NCBI RefSeq assembly: GCF_905220365.1 | Contig: NC_061126.1 | Location: 7,378,001-7,442,000 of the forward strand | DNA from: Vanessa cardui | Lineage: Eukaryota > Arthropoda > Insecta > Lepidoptera > Nymphalidae | Reading direction: 5' to 3' | Length of the DNA: 64,000 nt | Part shown: positions 25,251-38,894 of the stretch, in pieces | Position numbering within the stretch: the stretch's first letter is position 1 | How the letters are laid out: each line of letters opens with the position of its first letter | Notes under the pieces: model-generated | Database searches by the model: none | What the model saw: only the letters and a program-made list of their open reading frames with translations | What the model was told of the DNA's origin: nothing | Position numbers and translations under genes: made by a program

Positions 25251-28200
25251 TATATTATGTTTAAATGTATATTACCCTTCGTAAATAGCAATATAATTGT
25301 TGCTAATAGATAGGAACATTACAATATTGCAAATACCTAATAGGTACTTAGTAAGTATAACGCTCTATAAACTAAAGTAAGCAAGCATGTCGCATAAGTC
25401 TTTTCGTCGTTTAATAGGTATACATTACTATTTAATGGGTTTATTAATAAACTTTCGTTATTTATAAAAATTATATCAGATAATATTTCGATGAAAATTT
25501 GTTCAAACAGCGATATCTCTGTTTAGAAACAACAGAAATCGATAGAATCTCAATTACTTTCGTTTTTTCATTCAATGCGTGCCTGTGTTGCCCCAGTAGG
25601 GCATACTTTTTTATGAAAATATAATGCAGCATATCATTGCTATGCAAGAAAGACGCGTATAAAATTCCACCCGTAGCGAAACAAATAAGAAAAAGGAGGA
25701 ACGTTATTTACCTGCAAGCCGTGTTTGGGAAAAAAATAAAATAAGACGATCGCCATATATAAAATATATATATACACAAGTAAGGCAAGGGTAAAGCGGC
25801 AAAAAAGGTAAAAAGACGCGATGCGCCCGCGCAACTGGCCGTACTGCGCTGCGCCTACGCGAAGCCACGCCGCCTCGAATAAAATAAGGCCGTATAGTGG
25901 GACGGAATATTAATAAGATTACACCAAATACCTACCATTTTTGCGAAAACATTATGATATTATTGAAATTAACCAGGTATTATATTTACCAGCTACAGAT
26001 TTAAAACAAAAATCAATAAAAATTAAAAAATGTATCAAAAATAAATTATGTTTTCTAATAAAATATAATATGACTTAATTTGTTGGTCCTTGCTTATTTT
26101 TTTTAAGTAATTACAATGAAACTGTGGGTACCATCTTACTCCTTAAATACTAAAAACCGATTTATTGTGATACACTTTGATATCTATCCACTCAATTTTA
26201 TAAGTATCTATGATGTATACTTTCTGCTACATCACAGTCGTGTCCTTTGGTGAGATTCCAGTTTGATCTTTCAGAATAGGCTTTGCACTTATTGTAAGTA
26301 GACATTATAAAGAACTAAATTATTCCTTAATGCACTAATTTGAACAAATAAGTATAGGAATTTCCTATGGACATTTATTGTATTCCTAATAAAGTTTTGA
26401 CCAAAACAACCTAAACCGCCAACATGACTCGTCAAATTATACGAAGCAACCCCAACTGCAAATGCGTTTTGATTGGTGGGCAGCTGGCCGTGGAAACAAA
26501 AAAAAACTGCTTTCTAAATTACCGCTCATATCAACAAAGATACTTTATCTAGTACGAACACCTTTCTCGTGATCATAATCGGAGCCATGACCATGCTTCC
26601 GTAATAAACGAAAGATGCAACTTAATAAAATTATTTTTAATTATTTCAAGCAATATAAAAAACTGCTGACTCTAGAACATACCTACTATGAAATGATATT
26701 GTTTTAGTATTGAATCTTTTTCACTTTAACAGTAGGTTACTTGAAATCAAATTAGGAAGTAGTCTAAAGTTCTGCTATATTGCTTGATAGTAAATAAAAC
26801 TAAACGAATGATACCATATTTTATAATTAGGATCAAAATATGATAACTATAATTAACATATTTTGAAGGGACCAAACTTGAACGCAGATGTATATTTCAA
26901 GTAGTATCTAGCAACATTTTTCTATTAGATAAAAGCTGCAAGCGAGTCATCAAACGGCAACGACGACGCAGCGAAGCAAGCTCGAGATAAGGAACTGTTT
27001 ACAATGCTTGAGTCAATGTCCTCCTCTTGCGTGCCGACAGGGAAAACCTTGGAGGCACCTTAGCACGTCTTCCGTCTTGCTTGTAACCTTCATAGAGAAC
27101 CCTTCAGGGTAATGATCCGACAGGCATAAATGCTAAACCACGTACGCGCTAATGTATCTATTGTTATATAACTATAGTTAATAAAACAAATATATACACT
27201 TGCCTTCATTTTTGCGTTTAGTTTGTTCAATGATCAAATCGAATTCTGATATTTTGGCGTTGGTTTGTTGATTTAATTAAGGAAAGAAATATTATATTTT
27301 TTTGTTATGTATAGAGCGATTCCATTGTTGCTAGTTTCTGTGTCCTGGTTCGCCCCTAGCCGCTGTCTCGTAAATAAATTGAGCCCTGCATTAGTGACAA
27401 TTGTTCGCTATTGCTCGCATGCACCTTCCTAGCTATATGTATTCATTAGTTGTTAATTTCTCTATAAGATTTAGCTTCATATATTATATGTTTTTATTTC
27501 CCTAATATATCACTGAGAAATGCTTAATATTGTGCACGCGGCCTTCTTAGTGCGGAAGTTCGATTTGAATAATTGTAGGTATAGACTCTTATTTATCCTC
27601 TATCAAGCTTTGAATTACCCTAATTCAGACTATCGACATGCAATCAAAGTGACTAACTAAAAAGTGCTTAAAAATAATGATTAAATATTCGCATTATAGA
27701 AACAGACAAACAATACTTCTAATTATCTTTCGCTATAACGCTAAGTTTTAATGTCTCCATAATGAAGTTCAACGTTATTATTAATTTCAAAATTTGTCCT
27801 TTACAAATTGATCTTACGTTTAAGTCATTTAATTTCAGAAGTATCAGTAAAAATATACTTATTTTTTTCTGAAAGAATATAATATAAATGCCAATAATAT
27901 AAATATAACTACCAGTTACTTTTTAAATTAACGTCTAAATTATCAATTAACAGTATATAGTAGGTATTATAGAATGAATAAATATAGTTTTAGACGTTTT
28001 CTATGAAAAAGTCGTAAATAAAAATAGGTTGCTAATATAAAAATGTTCGTGTTTTAATTGATAAAGCTTTTAAGCATAGTTCGCAGGTCGCAGACCAGAT
28101 TATCTCACGAAATAAATCAGGGGTCAACGAGTTTTCGACAAAGTTTTTGCACACCATTTTTGGAGTATTAACCTGAATGTCTGAAACGACTACACTGGAA

Positions 28201-31200
28201 CACTAGCACGTATGAAATACCGATGAAAGTAATTACCATAGTTTTACTTAATACAAAGTTGACTAGATATTCATAAAGCGACGCTCTTTTTATAGATTAT
28301 TATTGTAGATTAAGATGAAATAATTAAATAAAACAAAAAACTAATCGTGAATTGCTAATCTAAGATCTTTTAACAAAAAAAAATTTAAAAAGTTTATAAA
28401 ACAGTTCGACACATAGTCTAGTCACTCCTCTGCAAAATTACTTATGAGACTATTAATGAAAATTCTGTACTATTGTATAACTAATTACTGCATATCTACA
28501 TTTCGCTATAAAACTATTGTGTGTGGCAAATTTGTGATTGTGACAGAATTGAGTGAATAAAATCACTTTCGTTTTGCCAATATTTATTGAATACTTGGAA
28601 AATGCTTTAGAATACAAAATAACGAATGTCAAAGTTTATATCAAAGTCCAGGTAGTAAGCCCATGACTTGCGAAATTTTAACATAAGAAAAAATTTTGCT
28701 TAATCTCATTTCGTGTCTAAATCACCCCTACTGAGCTCACCGAACTTTGATAACGGTTCAGAAAAAAATATAATAAAAAAAGGAATCGCAGATATCCCAA
28801 CCATTATCGGGAATCCTTTTATAAAAAGCTAAATTTTTTTTGCGAACATAACGGAGCTGTCCAAATTATAGCGTGTAATATATTGTTTCTTTTCTAATTT
28901 GGAACAAAAGAAAAATTCCCACACTACTGTTACAGTGATTAAACGAAAAGGAGATTAGTTATATATTTTGCCGTCTGTTCAAACAAAAAAGAGTTGAAGT
29001 TATATCATTTATGAAAATAAGACAAGAATATGATTTGCAACAAGGCATAGCCCTATCAAAATTTCTTATTATTTTTAAGCTTATTTAAATGCTCTTACAA
29101 TAACATTAAACGATAAAGTATATAAACAAAGGCGATCACTTATATGAGTATGTACGTAAAAACGTAAAATCATACCGATAGATATAAAACTTATAGAAAT
29201 CTTTGGTGGTCTTTTCGACAAACCAAAATAGGAACGTAGTACTTAAGGACAACCTATATTAATAAAATATACAAGACCGTTATCGTTTATTTTCAACTGA
29301 GTCAATTAATTCAGTTCAAATAAAATTAATTACAATCGCTTGGAATTACCTAATTATATTATCATATTCAATATTATATACCTTGATGAGTGATGTATAT
29401 GTGTACATATACAAAAATAGTATTTAATATTTATGTTCATGACATAATGCTACTACAGGCCTTGGGCTCCCACTGCGACTCAAGAATGCACAAGTCACAG
29501 CGGCACCTGTATCCCTGTGTTGCTATTCACTTTTATATGCAATATTTGATTCAGAGAAACAATAATGCAGCTTTATTTTATGCACTTCAATTTAAGATTT
29601 ATTTATTTCAATTATCATAATAATTTGTTGAAAAATTATGTATATTACTAAATAAATTAGAGATTTAGATATATTTTGATAGTACCTATCTATCTTTTTA
29701 TAATTTAGGTTGGAATAAGTACTCTAAATTGTATTAATTGACTACATAATAAATTCGTCTATTTTAATGATTATTTTTCCATTTGGTTTACGTTGAAAAA
29801 CGTCTGTTTTGTTTAATTACCTAGCATAGTTGTTTTAGCCGATAGAGTCAGTTTCTTATCTTCTTATAAGTTGCAGCTCTTTTCCACTAAACCGAATAAA
29901 CTTTATTAGGCAACTGGGATAAAGGTTTGACACAAAAAATCCATATAGCGATAGGTCGCAGTGTGTCGTTCGGATAACAAAAACTATAGTGGACCCCTCT
30001 CATTTGTGTTTTTTTACACTCTGATAGAAATGCGACGGCAGGTAGACGAGTCATCTCGCAAACTTTGTATATTTAACGTCCCTATCTATTTTTTTATTCT
30101 TTTATTGAATTAACTTTTAACCACACTAAACGTTACAGGTTTCTTGAGAGTTATTTCGGTTCGCTTTCATACAAATGTACATAACTTGCCACAAAATTGA
30201 ATTAAATGAAATTAGTCAGTTTGTCATAGTGTACGGAAAATAATGACACGTTAAACAAAATGATATGGTGAAATGCTATTTAGGAGGGGAGGCGATTTTA
30301 CTAAAGATTCATATTTCAAATACGTCATTAAAAGTGCGCTTCTAAATGATTTTAACCCTAATAAGTTAGTTAAAACTGTGCGTTAACAGTAAGCGATTTC
30401 CCTATAAAGTACACGGGTAGTAAGTGAATATTTAACTTAAACTTATTTATAAATAAGTTAAATATTCACTTACTATAATAATAATTTTTTTACTTAAACT
30501 TATAATAATAATAAATTTATTAATATGCACGAGAAATATAAATAATCCAATATTATATCCAAATATTTTAGAAGACATAGTCTTTTTTTTTAAATATATT
30601 TTTAGAGAATTTGTATAACCAGCTCCAAATAATCTCATTACAAGTAAAATAAAAATATGATGATTGGTTTTGATAAAAAGTTTTTCCTGCAATTTATCTA
30701 TGTATGTTACGTTTATTACTGACATTTATGTTTTAAGAATTTATTTTTGATAAAATACTGTCTGTCTATAATAGTTACCTACTATTAGTACTGTAGTAGC
30801 TTAGAAGCTGCAGATTCGTGGACATGGGAAACGGTGTTCCAACTAATAAAAAACAAAATTGATTTTCAGACAAGAATTTCTAGATAATGGGAAGTTCGGG
30901 AAGTTGGAAATATTTAAAGTCTTGTGCTTCGACTCTCTTCGGTCGTGTCGCATTGCCGTTCTATCGGATTATAAGAGTAAGGGTAACAGTAAAGTAAAGG
31001 TGTACCTGTATAGTGAGCACACAATCAAGCAATTCGTTGAGAAGAATTAAAAACTAACTTAACAGAATTAGCAAAATCTTTTAATTAGAAATTTGGATTC
31101 GAAATATATTTACCTATTAATTTATACTCTATTCCAATAATAACAGGAAAAAGGCCCAATAAACAACATTTGAAAACAAATTTACACAGTATAATTGCTT

Positions 31201-31700
31201 GATTAATTTATAAAATTCAAGCAAAATGAAACTGGAAATAAGTAATGAAGTGTAGTAATATTGTATTATAAATAAAGATATGCCTACTCATCATAAACTC
31301 TTAGTAGTGCATAAATTAACTGAGCCATTAGCAAATCGCATGAAACTCTTATATTTAAGATTTGTTTATCTTTTTACCTACTTCCATTAGAATCGGTTAT
31401 ATCTAAGTGTACCTAGGTACTAAAAGTTTCTTACTGCAACTTTTGGATAGATACTAGTCTAAACCCATGTTATCGATGTAACTGATTGGCTTCACATTTA
31501 ACTAACATAAAAGTTAATCTTAAAGCAATAGATAATAATTAATTTGTTATTTAAATGTAACACAATAATTTCTTAGTAGAATGTAGTCTTAAAATGACTG
31601 AATGAAAAGGTTTGACAGATAAAGTGTAAACATTATTTGATAATTTAAATTTTTTATCATTCTTAAAATGTATTGTGTAATTCATTTGCCTTTTTATAGA
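25250..31700. other. Gene-free AT-rich stretch
   Basis: I see nothing coding. ORFs such as the 92-codon minus frame at 30447-30725 are low-complexity and AT-driven. One perfect hairpin sits at 30419-30474. Confidence 0.55.
30419..30474. repeat. Perfect 21-bp hairpin with 14-nt loop
   Basis: The arms 30419-30439 and 30454-30474 are exact reverse complements. The centre holds a second nested palindrome, AACTTATTTATAAATAAGTT. The arms contain AGTAAGTGAATATT and its complement, so this is not simple AT repeat, although AT richness makes it less striking than the one at 4550. Confidence 0.65.
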
Positions 31701-31722
31701 GAAAAGAAAAAGAAAGTCATTT

Positions 31723-31751
31723 TGACACTGACAATGTCTTTACAATTGTCA
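31723..31751. promoter_or_regulatory. TGACA-type motif cluster upstream of UROD
   Basis: TGACA occurs at 31723 and 31729 and TGTCA at 31747, about 125-155 bp before the UROD start codon. Similar pairs precede most genes in the window, which suggests a shared proximal promoter element. Confidence 0.4.
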
Positions 31752-31876
31752 TGTACCACCGGCTGAAAGGCGAATAAAAAAACAAATTTTATTGGAATTG
31801 ATAAGCAAAAAAAAACATTGCTATAATTAACTTTCTACTGTTTATAATTACCTTACAATTGCTTACGTGCATAAAA

Positions 31877-34175
31877 ATGGAGTATACTAACAAGGTTTGT
31901 AACTAGTTTATTTGCAATATACCTTAAATTATTTATATCAAAGTGATTAAACAAAAATGCAATTCATTTTCAGAACTTTCCACCTTTAAAAAATGATAGG
32001 TTGCTAAAAGCAGCATGTGGCAAGGAAGTTGATAAAGTTCCTGTTTGGGTAATGCGACAGGCTGGGCGATATTTGCCGGAGTTTCAAGCTGTGCGAGCGA
32101 AACATGACTTTTTTACTGTCTGTCGGACTCCTGAACTTGCTTGTGAGGTTACACTTCAACCGTTGAGGCGTTATGAACACCTAGATGCATCAATCATTTT
32201 CAGTGACATTCTGGTTATACCACAAGCATTAGGCATGACTGTGGAAATGCATCCTGGCGTGGTATGTTTTGTGAAACACTACTAATACTAAGGTCATTCA
32301 TTTCTAATCATAAATATGGTATTTCTTTATTATTAAGAGTTGTAATAATTTTGTCTCCATAATCACTAGTATCAAATTCGAATACCTAAGATAAAGCAAT
32401 TAGTAATATATTAATAGAAATTTTCTATCGTAAAATACTGTTATAGTGGTACTTCATTAAAAACAAGTTTAAACACCAATTCCAAAACATAAAATCCCAT
32501 TAGTATCACTTACTTAGGCTGTATTAAAGGTCAGTCAGTCATTTTAAAATATTATTAAGTAGATTTTATATAATTCAAACAATTGGTATAATTCTAGAAA
32601 ATAATTTCAGGGCCCTGTCTTCCCAACACCTCTCCAGGATGTCTCAGAGATAGATGGACTTCAAGAAGAAGGTGCTGTATCGAGACTTACCTATGTGGGT
32701 GATGCAATAACTTTGACACGGCACAAAATAGAAGGAAAAGTACCCTTGATTGGATTTACAGGAGCACCAGTAAGATTTTATTAATTTTTAAGATGTGTGA
32801 TGTTGTTGATTTTAGAAAATTTAAGAATATTACTTGTAATGTAATTTTTAATGCAGTCATATTTTATGTTAGAAATTTTACTGAATAATTTTATGAGATT
32901 ATATTTTAATAAAATTATTCATTTTGTAGACTAAGTCTTAATTTGAAAAGTTGTACCTACAAATGCAACTTGTCATAGTATATATTAATATCTGATTGGC
33001 CTTTTAATATTGGCATTGATTATTATTAATTTAATTGTGATCAATTAAATCAATTAATTACAAATATGAAGATCAGTATTTACTTTTAGTTATTTTATGT
33101 TTTTTTTTTAATTTCTTATTTATAGTTTCAGGGTAGATTCATTCTATTTATGAGATATAATTATAAAAATGCAGTCTGAAGTAAATTTTTTGTTAGGCAT
33201 TTTCAACAATGAATGTTATGTATAAATAGCACTTTTGTTAATACTGATCATATACATTTTACTTTTTCAAGAGTTCCTTTAATGTTATCTTTGTAATCTC
33301 GTGACATATATTAACTAATAATTTTTCTGTTTTTAGTTTACTTTGATGGGATATATGATAGAAGGCGGTGGAAGTAAGACTATGTCTAAAACAAAGGACT
33401 GGCTAGAAAAATATTCTAAGGATGTTCATAGATTACTTAGTTTATTGACTAGAGTTATTGTGGACTATTTAGTCATGCAGGTAGTTTACTTATAAGTTGT
33501 TGCTTTGTATTTATTTTGTTATTTATTCAATTTCTAATCTTTAATTCATATGCAGGTGGAAAGTGGAGCTCAATTGCTTCAAGTTTTTGAATCAAGTGCA
33601 GACCACCTCACAAGAGAACAATTCATTGAGTTTTCTGCACCTTACTTAAAAGATATCAGATCAGGTGTCAAAAAAATATTGGAAGAAAAAAGTCTGGATC
33701 AAGTGCCTATGGTAGGAATTATTTTAATAAATGATTGAACATTTAACAAAATGGTGTGTTAATGTTTTTTTTTTCTTTTAGACAATCTTTGCAAAGGGTG
33801 GTGGACATTCCTTAGATATACAAGCCCAGATGGGCTATGAGACTATTGGTTTGGACTGGACTGTAGATCCCATTGAAGCTAGAAAAATTGTAGGTAGCAA
33901 TATTACTCTGCAAGGAAATCTTGATCCTCAAGATTTGTACAAAACTCCAGTAAGCATAGCCCTTTCTTTTATGAGATTGTTGTATTTTACACATAATTTC
34001 AGAATTTTAAATCATTACATTTTCTTTTCAGGAAGAAATTAAGAAATTGACTATTGACATGGTCCAAAAATTTGGTAAACATAGATATATTGCAAATTTA
34101 GGCCATGGAATAACACCACAGACTCCTCTAGAGAGTATGACTGTGTTCACTGAGTCCGTACATGAAGCTATATAG
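31877..34175 (+). CDS. UROD: Uroporphyrinogen decarboxylase (UROD)
   Basis: This cytosolic enzyme of haem synthesis removes four carboxyl groups from uroporphyrinogen III to give coproporphyrinogen III. Seven coding exons join in phase: 31877-31894, 31974-32261, 32611-32769, 33337-33480, 33556-33711, 33782-33949 and 34032-34175, all with GT...AG introns. The protein is 358 aa, normal for the family. Visible signatures are the substrate-binding RQAGRYLPE (residues 34-42), the catalytic aspartate in IIFSDIL (Asp84, equivalent to human Asp86), Tyr161 in GYMIEGGGS, and His336 in NLGHG near the C-terminus. The start is the only ATG giving a short six-residue first exon that splices in frame onto the conserved body. 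No damage is seen. Confidence 0.95.
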
Positions 34176-34222
34176 ACTTGTGATAGGGATGTTTTACTAT
34201 TGTTATTTGTTTTGATTGTGGG

Positions 34223-34228
34223 AATAAA
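34223..34228 (+). terminator. UROD polyadenylation signal
   Basis: AATAAA lies 48 bases after the UROD stop codon. The opposing CSN3 gene has its own signal only about 25 bp away. Confidence 0.7.
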
Positions 34229-34249
34229 AGGTCACTTTTATGGTAATTG

Positions 34250-34255
34250 TTTAAT
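34250..34255 (-). terminator. CSN3 polyadenylation signal (ATTAAA)
   Basis: On the minus strand ATTAAA lies about 50 bases after the CSN3 stop. No AATAAA is closer, so this variant is the likely signal. The two convergent transcripts probably overlap by a few bases. Confidence 0.5.
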
Positions 34256-34306
34256 GGATTGTTACAATTATAAACTTACAATTATGTGGTTAAAATTAAT
34301 ACATGT

Positions 34307-37300
34307 TTACATTGAATAAGCAGTTTTTGAGTTTTGACTTGTTGCTGGCATATCTTCATCATGACTGCCAACAGATTTCTTCACATACTAAAAAGAAAAA
34401 CATTATATAATAAATAGACATTCTTGTTATAAATTTGAAATTCAACCTCGATTACTAAATCACAGTCACAAATTAATAAATAGAATAAAAAACTAAAATC
34501 AACTTCAATGAATTGTTAGCTATTCAGTTAAACAAAAAGTTAAGGTAAGGTAAATAAACAATTAAAACAAAAAAGCAAATAAATTAGTTTAAAATACCTG
34601 AGGATTAACTTGAATTTGCTCATCCATTTCTTGAATATATTGATGGAGCTTAGTGCAAGCAGCCATTTGTTGTTCTAATACACATAAAGTTTCAGGTGAT
34701 GCATACTTCTCAGGACTATCAAGGAATACAACCATACCATCCTTTTGATTTATCATGGCATAAATCTCTCCCTCTTCAATCTGTAATTTAAATATTCAAT
34801 GACATGCGAAACATTATAAACATAAAAGTATGTACATTAAAAATTAATTATTGTATTATTAATTTTTAAAAGATAAATTACAACAATATGCTTATATTTT
34901 ACAACACTGAGCCTGGCACTATATTATTTAATATAAAGCTAATACTACATTACAACACTGAGCCTGGCATTATATTATTTAATATAAAACTAATACTACA
35001 ATCAACATGGAACTAATAATAAAAAATAGGGTACTTTGCTCATTTGTAATACTTTGACTTTTGATTAAAGCTATTTTACTAGCCAGCTACCCAAATAAAG
35101 TCACTATGTGTAACAACACTTTAAAAGGATTTTTAAGATTAATTTATTTAACAACCAAAAGTTAAGTTTATATTTTTAAACATATCTTACCATATTGAGA
35201 ATATAACTTTCGGCTTGAGCTGGTCCAGTTAGCTGAACACGGGAAGCAACATCACTTAATGAGAGTGTTAAAAAGGTTTTAGTCAGTCTCTGAATGTTCT
35301 TTTTATACATGGAACTCAGAACCTATAAAACAAAATAAATATTTTATTAACGTAAAGGAATTTTTATAATTAAAAAATAAATATATTATACATACAAGAT
35401 TTGAAGAATAGTTATATTTAGATCTACAGCTTTTATAGAATATTGTTGAACTAATATGTTATGCCCCTAATACCTATAGATGTAACTATCAGTATAAATA
35501 TACATAAATACTGACATGAAACTAATTCAAAATTTTTGCTATTTTGCGGTAGATTACACCTACCACCAAATAAAATTTGTAATACTAATTACTGTGCAGA
35601 ACACATATCATTCTAACATAAACTTTTTCACCCATTTTATTTGTTAAATTTGGTCGATTAAAGATAAGTATAATGAGTATAAATCGAAATTAATTTCGAT
35701 TTAGTAATAAAAGCACATTATACTTATTTTTAGAAATATATTTAAACATCAGCAAAATTAACTGGCAATACCAGCTTTATTTTTCATTTTGATTATAGTA
35801 ATCAGTCAAAAGTTATTAATACTAATCAAAAATATTATATAGACATTGTTTTTTTATCATCTATTTAATAATTTACTCTTATTAAATGTATGTATGTATG
35901 ATATTAATTCAGTGAATATATAGTGAATAGTGTTCAACTTAATGTATAAAAATTCTAAAATCAGTGAATGTTTCATAAAAAAATTCCATAAAACAATTTC
36001 TCACCTGATTAACCAACCCCATGTTCTTGTCTCGTACAAAAGTTTCTCTATGTTTTATAGCAGTATGTTGAGAAGTAGCCAATTCGTGGTATGCAACAGA
36101 CAGGGGTTTCAGAAAGCGACATACAACTTGGGATGTGTATTTAGGCACTGGTTGTATCTGGATTAGGTAAAATACATTTATTACTAAATAATAAAATATG
36201 TTTGATGGCTATAGTAGTTAAATTGTTTATATAAAAACATTCTTTACCTTTCCATGCAAAATTAATGATACTAAAATGTATTTCTTGTAAGCTTCTAACA
36301 TTATGTGTGAAACTACCATTGCAGGAACAGTGACTACAACTTCAAAAAAATACAATGCTCTATCATAGTTTTTCATGGCTGTGTATATCATTCCCCCATA
36401 GTAGTAATATAAAAGGAAATGCTTAGAGTCATTAACACCTCCCAGCTGAAATCAGAACAAGATTTTTACAATGACACAAATAATAATAAAAGTAATTTTT
36501 GATCATTCAAATGTTGTATTGTAAAACAAAATAATTTTCACCTCTGAACCAATGCTTGTTACATCAGTATCCAAAAACTCATAAGCAGGTTTCATACATT
36601 TAGATAGGAGACACAATTGACATAAATCAGCATGGATGGAAGTTAACTGAGAGTCAAACAATTGAATTTTCCTAATTGCTTTCCTTAAGATTTCGATCCC
36701 TCTTATAGGTTGCTTCAGTTCGACTAAGTGGTCAGTCAGTAAATGGCATAGATCAGCATCTGTAATTATTAATAAGTTAATGTATTAGCGCCCAAATTAC
36801 CAAAAATGATATTCATAATTACAAAGTTAACATAAGTAATAACAAATTCCTTACAAATTATAATGAACACGTTATTGTCTGAAACTTGTGTGTTAAGGGT
36901 AGTCAAGTGTTAGGCATAAAAATATAGTTCATCATTGAAGTTTCTGGTATTCAAAATCAATCAAATTCTGTATAGTGATTTGGCCGTGAAAGAGCAGCTG
37001 ACAGGCAAAGTTACTTTCACATTTAATTTTTATAAGTATAAATTAAAACATTACTTACAAAGCTCTGGACAAAAGCGAACTTGTTCACCATTGCAATTGC
37101 TAATAAAATCATGGATTTGTTGAAACATTGTTGTTCTATCCACATCAGGGTTACTCTAGAATTCAACAATAATGGTATAACATTAATAAAAAAAGCTTTG
37201 GCAAAAATATTGAGTGGAAAATGTATATATATAACTAAATAATACAAGAAAGTCAAATGGTAAAATTTAAACAAAATCATTGCTTATGTATATGAAAGAA

Positions 37301-37598
37301 ATGTAATACCTGTGGTAAAGAGAATTTAGCGACAAGTACAGCTAGAACTCCGAGAGAATGTTGCTGAATGTCTAGAGTCTCCAGAACAGTGTTTAAATGT
37401 GCACTGTTTCGCTGTAGTACTTCATCAGATTTTCCAATAATATCGCATAATTCACGAAAATTGCCTATTAACCAAAACATAAATAAGTATTAACTCGATC
37501 ATACAATGATATATACACGGTAAACGGCAAGTATATAATTTACCCGAAGCCGAAGTAGTTCTCACATTATTTACAAATTGTTCCAGCGGTGAAGCCAT
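34307..37598 (-). CDS. CSN3: COP9 signalosome complex subunit 3 (CSN3)
   Basis: CSN3 is a scaffold subunit of the COP9 signalosome, which removes NEDD8 from cullin-RING ubiquitin ligases. Nine coding exons on the minus strand join in phase: 37598-37544, 37464-37310, 37155-37059, 36759-36542, 36445-36248, 36157-36005, 35322-35191, 34780-34598 and 34387-34307. The product is 423 aa, the same length as the human subunit as I know it. The N-terminus MASPLEQFVNNVR, the helical-repeat segment with LYYYYGGMIYTAMKNYDRAL, the PCI-domain segment PKYTSQVVCRFLKPLS and the winged-helix segment EEGEIYAMINQKDGMV are all family-typical. A 51-bp tandem duplication lies in the seventh intron. Confidence 0.95.
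34900..35000. repeat. Two-copy 51-bp tandem duplication in CSN3 intron
   Basis: The unit at 34900-34950, containing CAACACTGAGCCTGGCA, repeats at 34951-35000 with only two base differences and one missing base. It lies within the intron between CSN3 exons 7 and 8 and does not affect splice sites. Confidence 0.85.
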
Positions 37599-37699
37599 TA
37601 TAATTTTATCAAATATGCCCTATAAATTTTACACTATGCAGTTAAATTATATGCAAAAAAGAACAAGTCGCAAAATCAAAATGATTTAGACATTGGCAT

Positions 37700-37743
37700 T
37701 GACAATAGGATACATCAGCTACCGCTAAATATGACAAGTGACA
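37700..37743. promoter_or_regulatory. TGACA-type motif cluster upstream of CSN3
   Basis: TGACA occurs at 37700, 37732 and 37739, about 100-145 bp upstream of the CSN3 start. The same words precede other genes here. Confidence 0.4.
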
Positions 37744-38105
37744 ATTACGACATTGAAGGTAGTGTACCTAATTTATTTTTGTTAAAATACAGCAATTTAC
37801 TGTATATTTATTTAGCTATATATTCCCATACAATTAAAAGCTATTCAATATATCCTATCTAAATCTTCTTGACAATTTCATTGTGTAATTGTAATGTTAT
37901 ATGTGAACAGAACATGATATGAAATTATTATATAGCATATCTAAAAAACAGACTGACATCAATCAGCCATCAATATATTCTGCATAAGCAGATACGATGA
38001 GGAAGATTTCGCTAAAAGTAGATTTTAAATTAATATTTAATAATTTTAAATTAATTTTTAATAATTTTGAATTAGATTTTAAACTATTTAATTACTCAGT
38101 TTGTA

Positions 38106-38300
38106 GACGAGATCGCCAAGTGGTTACAAAGAGTGCATCTTAACCGATGATTGCGGGTTCAAACCCAGGCAAGCACCACTGAATTTTCGTGTGCCTAATT
38201 TGTGTTTATAATTAATCTCGTGCTCGGCGGTGATGGAAAATATCGTTATCGTGGAGGCCTTAGCCCAGCTGTTGGAAATATAAAGGCTGTTGTTGTTGTT
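38106..38300 (+). mobile_element. tRNA-derived SINE, copy 2 (internally deleted)
   Basis: The head has A-box-like TCGCCAAGTGG and a B box GGGTTCAAACCC near 38156. The body shares CCTAATTTGTGTTTATAA and CTCGGCGGTGATGGAAAA with copy 1 but lacks the middle part. The tail is a GTT repeat after GGCTGTT. Confidence 0.85.
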
Positions 38301-38894
38301 ATAGCTCTTTTTTTGTAGCGACTTACAACATTTAAATGAGCTGTTAATTTTTTAAACCTTTTTAAATTGAAAATTTAATTGCTTATGAATCGTAAAATAC
38401 GCCAATGCAAGTGTAAAACTTAATAAGGTTTTAGTTTTAAAAGTTTTTATTTTTTAGCAGTTTATGGTACCCACTGCCGGGCCCTTTTCCCTCGACTGCA
38501 GTGGCAACACTCACTTTGTTTTGTAAAATATTTACCTTGTTAATTAATTGATAAATTTTAAGTTAATTTTAAAGTTTAAAACTTACAAGAATGTACTGAA
38601 GATAATATAACAAAATTAAATTATATCCCTCTTATTGGATAATATTTGGTAAATAATTATTAAGCGAGCAAATTATTTAATAATTTAATTTTATATTATT
38701 TCAAATGTTCAATAATTATTTTATCGGTAATACATAAATAGTCACAGCTCACAGTTATTTGCTATCAAATATCAATTACAAAACTGAGATGTAAGGTTAA
38801 TATTCTAAATTTACAAGATTAAATTGAATGTGGAAAAATTAACCAAAAAATTTCAAAAGGAAAAGTAAAAACGAGTTGTATATACGAAACAGGC
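38301..38894. other. Intergenic stretch before RWDD2-like gene
   Basis: This is AT-rich DNA with a short GC-rich piece at 38465-38515. I see no gene or clear repeat and no TGACA pair, unlike the other gene starts. Confidence 0.4.

Noticed and set aside
30447..30725. 92-aa membrane-like ORF on the minus strand
   Set aside because: It is made of AT-rich low-complexity codons (Ile, Lys, Leu runs) and overlaps a palindrome; there is no neighbouring exon.
34900..35000. CRISPR-like direct repeats
   Set aside because: Only two adjacent copies with no spacers, in a eukaryotic intron; a simple tandem duplication.
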